Origin: Leptodontidium sp. MPI-SDFR-AT-0119
Lineage: Eukaryota > Ascomycota > Leotiomycetes > Helotiales > Leptodontidiaceae
Direction of reading: 5' to 3'
Assembly: GCA_020726505.1 (NCBI GenBank)
Contig: JAHLEZ010000007.1
Span: 434,001 to 498,000, forward strand
DNA: 64,000 nt
Below are positions 32,743 through 43,986 of this stretch, in pieces; position 1 is the stretch's first letter; every line of letters begins with the position of its first letter. The notes under the pieces are model-generated. The model was not told where the DNA came from. It made no database searches and saw only the letters and a list, made by a program, of their open reading frames with translations. The position numbers and the translations under genes are program-made.

Positions 32743-35700
32743 CCCACTCCAGCGCCTCCAGCGCTACGGGTTCGGGTTGGGCCGTCCCTTGTCGAAATGT
32801 TGCTGGGCCATAGGCCAGCCTTGTTGTTTCCCCTGTTTGGCAATATTGTGTGGCGTTGCTTGGCAGGCCTAAACAAGGTGTTTGTGGAGGAATCATGATG
32901 GGATGATCATATGTATCTTGTGCAAAATCCTCGTCCTCAGTATCTCACACTCTTGATGGAGATCAGTTTCGACTCTGAAGTTGTGCTGTCAAGAATTCCG
33001 TTTCGAATTAGCCAAACTAGTGGAAGAACAATTTCGAGGGTTGACCCTCGCCAACGGCCTGTTAGTATTGACCATTATCTTGGTCCTGCAACCCACAAAA
33101 GAATTTCAGACCTTTAAATTATGTGTTAAAGAGACAATTCAGAAGTGGGGGAAAGACTCAAGCTTCGCACAGTATTCAGTTGACTCGGATCGATCTTGAC
33201 GAGATAGACTAGGTGGCAGCTCAGGAATTAAGGGTAATTGAAAGAAGAAGTGGAAGATTCTGAATGCTGACCAAGAGGATAAAATACGTGTACTTCCCTG
33301 AGGGCATCCAAAAACTCCAATCGAGTCCTGAAAGGATAAATGTAAGACTGTACAAAGCATGTAACTGAACTTCCTTCGTGTCTTTGCTACTGGACTTGCT
33401 TGGAACAGTAGGAAAGGCTACATATAAAGAAGCTCATATGTAGTTTCTATTTAGATTTATAGAGAATGGGGGGGTTTTCAAAATCTGGTTAGGCATAGTT
33501 CCAGCTCCGATGGATCTTCTTTGTTTTAAGTTTGGCAATATAGGGTAACTTTCCGATCCGACTCGCAATGAATTAAACCAGGCTGCAGAAACACTCTAGG
33601 GAGGACAAGCAGGGAGTCAAGAGCTAGTCGATTTTCAATTTAAATTCATCGTTCTAGGACGTTACTCTGTTAGTACAATGCAGAATCACTATCAGTAGAT
33701 GAGCAAGATTCCAGACGCGAGAGAGGGAGACCGCTGATCTGAAAAATTATGCTCTTTACAGACGCATGCTGGAGCGATTGATACGTTACAGAAGTGAAGT
33801 TAAGTAGTAATTGGTACTGTATCGTAGATATATGAAATGGTATAGAATCCATCTAAGCTTAAAATCAGTGCTTCATAGAGTTTGCCTGTGGGGATCATGG
33901 AGCGGGCGAAGAGGCAGCACACCTAGGCATATCGACAATTTCAAATGAAAGATCCTAATTCTCGTTACCTTCATATTTTCTCAAAACTGGAAGCAGGTGA
34001 ATAGGTTCTGGCACAAAGATTGGATGTTGGATCTCGGCTACCGGGAGTTCTCTCAAGTGCCGTGGTCCAGCCGGCCGAGGCGCGGCCTACATGTAACGAA
34101 ATAAGCGAAAAGAAAACAAATCTGTCAAGCTGAGAGCCTTTTACATCGCGCACGCGTAGTCCATTCATGAACTAATTATGTCTTTCAGGTCGAAATTCCT
34201 TCCCCCCATTTGTTTCAAACCGAACAACGCCCTTCTTCTCTTACATTCTTATCATCAAGTTTGTTACGTTCTATGAGTGTCTTCTGTCCCGAATCTTTCT
34301 CTGCACTAACTCGCAGCGTGTGTTAAAGACCACGACCCCAAGACGGGAAGTGGACATTGGACTTGCGCGCCCTGTCGGTGCGTCAAGCGAGATGCACCTC
34401 GAGAACTGGGCTTTGGTCATGGAAACTAGATAAAAGCGCAGCACTCTCGAAAGCCCGATCCGCCAAAAACATATTGTAAGTAATGACCTCCCTCCTCTCA
34501 GCTTGATAGTTTTTTTTTTCTTTTTTGTTTCCTTCCTTTTCTCGTTCCATTAAAGTAAGGATCAGTGCTTGGCCGATTGTTTTCAAGGTGTTAAGCTATT
34601 CATACTTGTCTGTATTCCCATACTCATCGCGGTTAATCAACCGTAAGACATTTAGATGTGTGTATGTCCTTCGGCATCAAGACTGGACCGATATGTTGAT
34701 GTTCAAGAGATTGACCCTTGAAATTATAGAAGTCAACTCTCTTGTTTGCATTTTTTAAGTTAAACGCCTTACAAAAGCAAATTTGGAAACCAATGAGTAC
34801 TCCTCACCGCTGTTCAGTTCTGAGCAGTTCCATCAGATAATTGTCGAGTTTTATACTGAAGGTACAAGTAAATTAGTAGCCCAAAGCTCATATTCTACAT
34901 ATGAGTCTCCTTACCAGCATCTCTAAATTCGAGCTTCCGTAAAGTTACTCGCTACGAAATGAATTTGGGGGAGTCAGATGAGATCTAGCGTCCCTTCAAG
35001 CTCCCCTCCCACCCCCTTTCGGGGGCTGAAGAGAACCAAGAAGTACGAAGGTACGAAGGTACGAGGTCAATTGCGTACTCTCTTTAATTCTACACTTGAT
35101 CAATACGACTGCTCTTTTGCTCTACTTTTATCAGACTTGGCAATGTTCGGGCTTGTCTTATAGCTGAAATAAACATCGGAGGACCAGTTTGTCTTAGTTG
35201 GAGACTTTTTAAGGGCGGAAATGGTACGTTTTGATGCTGCCTTTGAAAAGACGCCGAAAACTGACGTTCTTGTAACGATTACCAATGCCATTGAAGTAAT
35301 GACAGCAGGGAACAATATACCAGTGATGCGAGCATTGAGGCTAAAGCCAACAATGAACGTCACGAGGAAGTAGCCATCACACCACCAACATTCGTCTCCA
35401 GGACCCCGAAAGCCTCGGCTTCACCCAGACCACCCTTCGCGGCCTCAGATTCAGCGTCGGCTTCTATTCTTTCCTAAACTTTCCACCACACGGAGGTCTC
35501 GCAGACCGATCGAAACCCGACACAAGATTCCGGTTATGTAGTGTAGTTTCACTCCGTTCAATCGCAGGAGCAGCTTCTTCACCTACATGGTCTGGCAGAC
35601 ACCAAAGAGGTTGGATGTGCAAAAAGGCAATCCTAGCAATGCCGTAAGTCCACCGGTCTTGCCAATTTTCAAGTAACTGCTTCAGGACGAGAAATTCAGC

Positions 35701-36258
35701 CAGGTTTTCATATCAACCCAAAATCTAACAGAGACGAACAAAGGCAAATCATGCGAGTACGCCAAGATACGTCTTTTTTAATATTGGGAATCGTTTCAGA
35801 ACTTTGACCAGATGTTGTAGCTAGCGACGCAATCATGAATACCTGGGTGTCAAGTGGCTTCTTTTAATGGCAGATACAACAATGGCGGATTTTCGGAGAA
35901 GGGACATGATGTTCGGCCCGGGAAGACTGAGCGCTTTCGGAGCCCCAAATCTGAGCTCAGTCAAAGTGAAAACATGTCTGCGTGTGATGAATTATCAACA
36001 GCCTTTCAAGGAGTAAGAAGAAATTTATCTTATAAAATCACACCCCAACTTGATTATTTACACTTCCATATTCACAGGCTCGTATCAATTACAAATAATT
36101 AAAGAGAGGTACAAAACATAAAAAGTTTGTGGAATGGTTTGCTACCCGTGATTACTCGTCATCTTCCCAGTCGCTACGGCATGGATTTGGACCACGCTCT
36201 ACCTTGCTTTTCGTATCGTACAACAGTCCCAAGCAATAATTTACACACTCAGCCCAAA
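32743..36258. other. Gene-poor stretch of 3.5 kb
   Basis: Mostly AT-rich with scattered stops in all frames. A 50-codon plus-strand frame at about 35379-35530 (LGFTQTTLRGLRFSVGF, then FLNFPPHGGLADR) has coding-like composition but is isolated and ends in stops. A small TACGAAGG repeat lies at 35043-35066. No intact gene. Confidence 0.45.
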
Positions 36259-38061
36259 CTATCCGTCAAGTTCTCCTTCATCGAAATCTGGATCCTCCAA
36301 ATCTGAGTCACACATTCCTTTGTTCTCCATATTCAAGTCCCCCAAGCTCTTGCTAGCCGTCATATTTTCGTCTTGGAAACTTCGATTTATCCCGCCTCTG
36401 TCTTGCTTCTTTGAAAAGGAACCTCGAACCTTTCGGGCGCGAGCTTTCTCGAAGCCTAATGAAGAATCAGTCGGGCCACTGTCCACATCCACTACTGCCC
36501 ACTCCCGAGGAGCAGAGACTTGGTTTCCGGAATCCTCTTCAAATGTCTCATCTTTCTTCAAGTCATCATACATGACCATGACAGCCTTTTTGAAGAGTTC
36601 CATCCGAGCCACAAGCTCGTCAACATGTGAAAAACAAGCTTCGTAGCCATGGTCCCAGTTGACAAATGTTTCTGCAAATGTTTCTGCAAATGTTTCCAAA
36701 TCATGAACCATCCATCCTCGCGCCTCTCGCAAATCAGTTTCGTAGGACATCTCGACGAATTCTGGTAAGTCTAGGCCTTTGTTCAATGGCTTTCTCAGTA
36801 GTCGAATCTTTCGCGCATTCTCTGCAAGGTGAGCAATCCAGCCGAACAAAGCTTTCCTATCCTTAATCATGGATTCACCGTCGTCGGTAGAGGGCTTGAA
36901 GATCTAACATTTCATTAGCCTTCTCCAGCATGTCGCGGGAACGGGGACCGGACAGATTTGTCTTTGAATTGTACTCTTTGAGTGGTAACCTTATTCGCAC
37001 AGTTGCTGAACTTCTCAAACATCGCATAGTAGATGCGGCAGTTGCGGCGGACCTCGGATTCGTGACCATAGGTGTTATCAATGTCCTGCACATATGCATC
37101 CAAATTCTGCGGAAAGTAGCCAAGTCCAGCCTCTCCAATCCTGCCACCAAAGTCAGATTATTTTTCACAACATCAACATCCTAACTTACAATTTCGCTAG
37201 ATTATGAGCACGGCTGTTTTGTCTTTCTGTCGTTTGTCCCTTCATCCTCAGTCTTCTCCTGGCCTGGTCTCTGTCCGAATCACGCTGAAGCGCGTCCAAA
37301 ACGTCCAATCTCCGGATAGCCTTGGTCTTATGATGCAGTTCCTTGGCAGAAAGAGCAGAGGGATCGGTGCTGTGGGAAAATCTAACCTCCTGCTTGGTCA
37401 TTGGATGGGTGAGAAGCATGGTCAATTGGCGTCCGCAGACTTTTGTACCACTCATTGTTTCCATGGCCATTTTTGCACTTGCTCCATCATTGAAGGTAAT
37501 TACTCCATATCCTTTGAGATCGCCATCATTGCGTACAGGAAGATATGAGTGCAGGTAACCGATGCACTGTTTGAAATGTCCGCTGAGCTTTTCGATGGTT
37601 ACCCGCGATTTCAAATGGTCACATCTGATCGCTCGGAAGGAGGTGTTGGGTAACAAAGTAGTACTCTTGGTCGTAGATGGTTTCCGTTGCGACTCTTGTG
37701 CTCTCTTTGACGCGAATTTATCCACGTTGAAAGCCGGAGATGGTGTTGAGGTAGGAGGGGAATTTGGAGGAATGTAGTGGTCCGGCCCCTGTTGCTTGCC
37801 CCAAAGTTAGCTTTGCGTCTTTGACGAACCGGGCTTTTAAGACTTACTATCTGGTACATGGTGGATCTGCCAACATCGTACTCTAGGCTTTGCAGTCTCG
37901 ACTTGGGTGGCAGGCTTTTGAGCGAGGAGCGCGAGTCCTCGTCGGCGCGACCTGACTGTACGTTTGTTTCCAAAGATGTATCCTGCCAGTTGTTAGCAAT
38001 TGCTTTTCTCTACGGTTGATTGAATCGCTACAGTAGATAGACTTCTTCCATGAGAAGACAT
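36259..38061 (-). CDS. RRM-type RNA-binding protein (five exons)
   Basis: Five exons: 38061-38032 (10 codons), 37982-37848, 37788-37190, then 37140 to about 36975, and 36903-36259. For the fourth intron two donors keep frame, 36974 (GTACAA) or 36953 (GTCCGG), giving 524 or 531 aa; the first is the better consensus. The RRM spans about residues 105-180: IRCDHLKSRVTIEKLSGHF, RNP1-like KGYGVITF, and CGRQLTMLL. A basic patch (DRDQARRRLRMKGQT) follows, then a helical region and an acidic C-terminus (DLEDPDFDEGELDG). Strong resemblance to 2544-4456 (HLxSR, LSGxF, DxASAK spacing), so the two are probably paralogs. Target and process unknown. Confidence 0.75.
36663..36702. repeat. In-frame 12-bp repeat inside the third RRM gene
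   Basis: Near-identical 12-bp units built on TTCTGCAAATGT, the last one diverged, encode FAETFAETF on the minus strand. The period keeps frame, so copy number can vary without breaking the protein. Confidence 0.7.
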
Positions 38062-39578
38062 TCTGATGGCGTCTGCTAGCCTAATTGTGGAGTTGAGCTG
38101 ACGGGAAGGCAACGCCTGGTATCAGAAATCGTGAGGAACAGGAGCAGATCCCAGTAGGCAGATCGCAATGGCAAGAGGGGAATTAAAAGTAATTTGTGTT
38201 GTAGAGTCCTCGAATCCTGTTGCGCCCCGTTGAAGGAACCAAAGACTTTTTCGACAAGACTGGGTGGGTGGTCGTAGGACGGAGCGCGCGAGCCTGACGA
38301 ACATGTCGCAAGATCGCTAGCTGGCGGCGCACACGTGCCTGTTAAATCTCGGCAGTGTCATTGACAGGGATACTGGAATGTTCTATAACCTTGGCAGGAC
38401 GCTCTTCATCTGATCATCGTCGACATATGTCGTTTGTTTGACAGCGACACTGCCAAGTCCACATCAACCACCGGCGCTCCCATCTTGGGTACAATTGCAC
38501 CCACATGTGAGGAAAATTGTATAGTCTCAGGGCATACTATACTTTATTATTGCCTCTTGGAAAAAGATCAAACAACTAGATCTAGAACACTAGTCTGCGG
38601 TCTAAATTCGGTAATCTCGATACTTCTTGAAAGGGTCTATAGTGTAGATACACAACTCTACAACCCAAAGATTTCCTCAACTTCTCTCCACAGTATCCAA
38701 GATTCAAAAACAACATTCAATAAAAAAAACTCCTAAATATTAAATACTCTTCTAATCTATCAACAACATGGAGCCTGAGGAAGTGTTAGCCTCTTGGATG
38801 TTGTTGTCCACTCGCTTAGGATAAGCGAGCCCCTTTCTGCACCACTCCGCATCACGACGAGATTTCCTAATGCCAAGAAGTTTGCCCACAATTCCACTCC
38901 TCCACATCCAGGGCCAACGGACTAGAAAAAAAATTCATTGCCATTCCTGGTTGCTGTTTGAGCTGCTTGTGATATAGCTACAATTCCGAAATTTCTCTTG
39001 GCGATAACGGCCACATTTCCGGGACTGTATTCCCGTATTTCGACTGGGAAATGTCGGCGCACAAGTACGCATATCCTGTTTCGCCTCCTCTGCTAATGCA
39101 TGGCAGAATTAGACGTAGCCATGGGATGGAGATCTCTCTAGATGCTTACTTCGAGACTCATTTTAAGTTGAATAAGATTTGGGGATTGTGTGACACATTA
39201 CCTTACAAGCCAGAGAGCTTTACTGCACTTTGAAAGAAATCTACTTCACTTTAATTCACCGGTAATTCAAAAGGTATTTGGTAATGAAGAAGTACTTCTC
39301 GACTTTTAAATGCGTACGAGGTCAAGAGCGAATGCCCGTTGAAGGATTCACCCCATACGCATCTCTAGCAAGCGATGGGTGACCATTAGTTTTGTTCTCT
39401 TCGTACTGATCTTATCAGGCAATCACACCGACATAAATCTGACTAACTCTTACTGATACTCCATTCATTCACCAATAAAAACATTAATTCAACCTGAAAA
39501 CCCATATCTAACGCAAAATCCTTCTTCTTTTTCCTCCACTCAAATCTCCAACAATCTCACCACCCACAAAACCAGAAA
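38062..39578. promoter_or_regulatory. Divergent upstream region of an RRM gene and MYND copy D
   Basis: The two genes face apart, so both promoters lie here. CT-rich leader sequence precedes ATG 39579 (39520-39575). A 100-codon frame at 38434 is S/T-rich and not convincing. No clear TATA box assigned. Confidence 0.35.
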
Positions 39579-40936
39579 ATGAAACCCCAAGACTGCACGA
39601 TCTGTTGCGCAGCCTCACAAATGAGATGCCCTAACTTCCACTTCCCAAGTTCCTGCTCAATCGCATGCGCCACCACCGACGAATATTTCCACAACCAATT
39701 CTGCGCCATCTACAAGACTTTCCTCTCAACCCCGCGTCCCACAACATCACACCGTATCGGCATACTCTTCCCAGCTACCGGACCTCCAAAATTTATCTGG
39801 GCTACATGTAAACCAGTTCCGTACTCAAACATGGGAGCGGGAAATCCGGAGCCGCAACTTCAAGACGTGCTACATACTCCTACGAGCAAATTCCAGTCCT
39901 GTGTCGCGGCGTTCGATACGTATCGAAACTTCGACCCAGGCCACAATCTGAGAATTTACACTTCTATGCCAAATGACACTACGCCCAATCGGTTCATCGA
40001 CAAACTCCAAGCGGGCAAGAAATCCCCTGCAAGATTTACTGGTCCCCTTACGGTGCTAGCTTTCGATCGTGCAGGTTCGGTTACTGAGGTTCGAATTCCT
40101 CGAGATATCACGCTTGAAGATGTCAGACTCGCAATCGACTATTTCGCGCATGGAGACGAACCTCTTCACGGCCAATGGCTATCCCTCTGGAATCAGTGCG
40201 GTCGGACAGGCCAAGTGTTGGGAGTCAAAATCCACTGCGATGCTGAGCTTAACGAGGAAAAGTTCCAGGCCGTCAACGTCCCTAAAAATCATCCAGTTTT
40301 TGAGAACTGCTCAACCCCTATCTCCATAGCCATGAATTTGCCGCTCAAGATGTGGATATATCCTCACATCAACGTCGGAGGAGGTTCAGCTTACCTCAAC
40401 GCTGAAGCAAGCTCCATGAACAGAATCACGAATGTGACGGATAAGAGATGGGGCGAAGTACCAGAGGAATGGAAGTGCGAAGTTGGAAGTGTTCTAGTCG
40501 TTCGACAGGACGGAAAAAATCTCAAAGCAGGAGAAGTGAAGGCTTTGGCTACATTCTGTACGGATGCTTGGATGTTCTGATCTCGCAAACTAAGAGGGGA
40601 GTTGGGTATTCAAGGGAGTGTTTAGTGCAGGAGTTTATGGATCGGAATACGTTTGAGTTGTGGCTGTCTGCGAGAAATGTTAGCATGAAGAGGGGTGGGG
40701 TGGATGAGGGGATGATGAATCCGTATGATGGGCTAGGAGCAGACGAGGGTCGCGTGGAGGATATGGAGATGACGGATGCATTGACGCTTGACACGGCCTC
40801 GCGATCTAGTGATTTCTTGAAAGTTATCAGAAGGGGAACGGCGCCGATGTCAAGAAACTTTGCGTTCCAGAAGTTGGTTCTGAGGAGAGGTTTGAGTGGC
40901 GCAATTCGGCAAACAGATAATCGGATTTCTTCGTAG
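39579..40936 (+). CDS. MYND-type zinc-finger family, copy D, C-terminus in another frame
   Basis: ATG 39579 opens a 333-codon frame to TGA 40578-40580. The finger is degenerate: CTIC, then SCSIAC, then FHNQFC. Shared family blocks follow: GILFPATGPPKFIW, FTGPLTVLAF, DVRLAIDYF, VLGVKIHC, NVPKNHPVF and GSVLVVRQDGKNL. After the stop, coding-like sequence continues one frame over to 40936 (LVQEFMDRNTFELWLSARN, then AFQKLVLRRGLSG), in the position of the family's C-terminal basic helix. So either a frameshift near 40580 truncated the protein or a small intron (for example 40551-40594, GTACGG...GGGGAG) joins them; the intron is weak. Separated by 23 kb from the tandem array. Function unknown. Confidence 0.6.
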
Positions 40937-40944
40937 AAATACAC

Positions 40945-41712
40945 ACAATAAGAAGCATTTGACCTTTGAGCGCCGGTGGTAGCAAACTGGTTTTTCTCTT
41001 CTTCTTTTTCTGGATCGGCTTACCTTGGTTAGTTGGCAAAGGTCTAACTTAATCGACTTAGTGAATATCAATCAATACAAACGTTGGTACTTGAAGAAGC
41101 AAAAGTTTGTGGAAGAGAATCTGACCAATTTCCAAGAGATGTTGGCTGGGTTACTTCTTTTAGATGAAAGATGCATGCATCAAGTGTTGACATTCTAGAT
41201 AATAGTACACTTCTTAAAAACTATCTTGACCAATCATCAGTTCGTGATTCCATGACATAGCTACGCCAACGAGTTGAAATCCAGTTACCTAAAGTCTTCT
41301 ATCTATAGCTAATGGCAATCCGGTCTACAAAAATCTTAGAAAAACAGCTGCTGGTCATTTCTCAGGTGTTTCCTCTACCGGAAGAGCAGAATAAATTTGC
41401 ATGGCCCTGTTTGGACATTTAATCTAGAAACAGTTTAACAACCTAAAAATCACCCACTTACATTATTCCCTATCCGTAGGATTTAAGTAATGGTTTTTAT
41501 GAGAAGTAGTACGTGGTAGGATGGAATCTAGGAGAAGGCAGTAGACAATAAGTAGGAATACAGTCCAGCGCATGGAACGGAGCATCAAGGTCTAGCCCTG
41601 GGATAACAGTCTTCACCATGAAGACAGCAACCACTTTGCAACACGATAAGTACGATTGAGACTGATGGAAATAGTACATTATTACATTAGATCTACCGGT
41701 GTGTCTTCCTAA
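40945..41712. other. Intergenic, nothing recognised
   Basis: A gap between convergent genes. AT-rich, no coding-like frame. Confidence 0.45.
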
Positions 41713-43215
41713 CTAGTAATCATAATGCCTTCTTATGATCGGTCTCGCTGGGTCCCAAGGGCCATGAATTTCATTCTTGTACTTCTGCAGCCCAATCAGC
41801 CACCAAGAACATCCACCCATCGCCAGACCCGTAGCGAAGACTCCGATGAAGACCCCCATCAGCCCGCTCTTCCAAGGAAAATCCAATAGACCCTCTCCAT
41901 CACCTCCACGGCCAAGTATGAGTCCTACACCACCACCAGCACCGACCACAAGAAGAGTTGTGAGGGCCATATGCCCTCTCCAAGAGCGTTGCTTGGCATA
42001 CCGCCGGAAAACTGGGAAGAGTCCGAAGACTTCGATGGAGAAGAGCGTTAGGGAGAAGACCTCTCCTGTACCTTCCAGCCGCGAAGCCAGCACTGTGGAA
42101 GCCATCAAGGCGGCGTTGGTACTCAAACTAGCTGGGATATTTTTGACGCCAGACCCAATGGATGTCTCAGCTGGGGTGCTGTAGTCGAAGAAGAAAATGT
42201 TGATTGTGAAGAGCAGGAAGGACATGGCCCAGATCGAATCCTCGGATGTGGACATCGTCAGGGATTTGAGGATGGGGGAGAGGCCAAGAAGTGTGAAGTA
42301 TATTAGGAGAGCGGATTTGGCTGTTGAGAGACGGAGAGAGGTTCGAGGTGAAAGAGGAGGTGAGGATCCTGGAGAGGGGTAATTGGGTACAAAGCGTGGG
42401 GTTGGGATTTGTGGTGCTGAGGCTACGGATTGGATCGAGGATGCCGATGCAGAGTGTGAATGTCGCGCTAGATTCGAAGTGCTATGAAGGTTTGACGTCG
42501 ACATAGATGCTGGATTCGGATTGAGGTTTGATACCGAGCTGGATGCAGATGCTCCTTGTGTGAAGATTGGCGGCGACGGCTGTTGCGATTCTTCTTGTCC
42601 CACCCACCAATCCCACAGCACCCATCCCAGAAATGTGCCAATTGACCCCCATCCTACAATCGATCCTGGGGAGACGCGTTCCGTATAGATTCCAACAAAG
42701 CAGACGATAAAAATCACGACGGAGCAAACATGCTGAACAATAACGGTCGAATCTGCCACCAGCGGCCAGAAATCGTACGGTTGGAGTCGCGGATTCCGTT
42801 GAAGATGTTCAAGGAAGGTATCTTGATCAGTGTAATTGTCTGGATCTAATTATTGTCAGCTTGATTCTCAATGGAAGACGCGCAACTCACAAGACTGTTT
42901 CACCCAGAGGAGCTTCTTCCATGTGCCTTTCTTCCTCCGACTGGCGCTTCTCGGTCTATCCCCATGTCTGCCTCTTCTTGAGGGTCGCAGATCTCCAATG
43001 CTTCCATTTGTCATGCGCAAATCTTTGAGTTTATTCACAGCGGCGGATTGCTTGCGCGGTGGTGAGCCCTGATAGATGGCATCTTCGGGGGCTAGTAGAG
43101 AGCGGTCGGTCGCAATTGATTGCGCGTTGTAAGCTGGGAGAGTTGTACTTCGTGTCAGAGGTGGGAATGGTTGTTTTGTTGTCGAAGATGGTGGAGGCGC
43201 CTGGTTGGGCACCAT
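41713..43215 (-). CDS. GPI2: GPI2/PIG-C subunit of GPI-N-acetylglucosaminyltransferase
   Basis: GPI2 is a membrane subunit of the ER complex that transfers GlcNAc to phosphatidylinositol, the first step of GPI-anchor synthesis. Two exons, 43215-42891 and 42845-41713, with a 45-bp intron (T|GTGAGT...TTAG|AT) give 485 aa. The junction creates the diagnostic WKKLLWVKQSYPDNYTD block, followed by the first membrane segments (VIVQHVCSVVIFIVCFVGIY). A long Ser/Pro-rich insert at about 195-260 separates these from the later hydrophobic helices, including SAKSALLIYF-type and IWAMSFLLFTINIFFFDYS stretches. The C-terminus keeps the conserved KNEIHGPWDPA. About six to eight membrane segments are expected. 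The N-terminal 100 residues are disordered and basic, common in filamentous fungi. Confidence 0.85.
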
Positions 43216-43473
43216 AATGTGTTGGAAGACCTCTTCATGTGAGATGAGATGGGAGGTTGTCAGCCTTGGGAGATTTGCCAGCTTCTGATGTGGCTCGCTT
43301 GGAGGGCTGCAGAGCGAGGCTGAGGCTGCTACTGAGCACGGGAGACTTTTCCAGCTTGTATGGGCAGCATCTGTGGGATTTCATTGGAATGTGTATGAAT
43401 TGGGAGTCTCAAATAACTACAATAATATTACTACTATTCAAGTAGTCTCTCATGTGCTACCAGGCGTCTGTCA

Positions 43474-43986
43474 ATGTTGAATGGATCACGTGACTACGAA
43501 GCTTGCCTTCAATGTTCCCTTGTTCTTCCTGCTGCTCCAGACTCTTCGTCCACCTATCATTTAGCAGTACTGGTTACCTATGATAGAAAGGTTCACTATC
43601 GATCCGTAGATCAACTCACCATCCATCTTCGTGTTCAAGAGTCTCGGAGTCCTACCGTCATCGTCATCAAATCCCTAACCCATGAACGGATCATGAACCG
43701 TCTCCAGCCCTTCCGAAAGAATGCCGATACTGTATGTCCATCACTGCTTCTGCTTCAACTCTAAGTCTCCTTACCTCGGCAGTGGCCACATCTGCCGCTG
43801 AGCAGTGTATACTGTTGGTCCCAGTGTATCCCTTCATCGGTTGCATATGCCAAAAGCTGCAATGTCCAAGACTGCCGTTCCCATAAAAAGACCAACAACC
43901 CCAGCCAACACGCCTATGGTTTCCCCCAAGACCTCAGCCAAGCCTATCATTCTTGCGATGCGGCACTCTTCATTGACAACCTCTGA
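43474..43986 (+). CDS. Possible small two-exon gene, unrecognised
   Basis: Exons 43474-43731 and 43783-43986 would join through a 51-bp intron with donor GTATGT, branch-like CTAAG and acceptor CGGCAG, giving 153 aa (MLNGSRDYEACLQC ... ERIMNRLQPFRKNADT ...). The splice sites and first exon look good, but no homology is recognised. The antisense frame 44040-43834 is also open and hydrophobic, so the real strand is uncertain. Confidence 0.3.
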
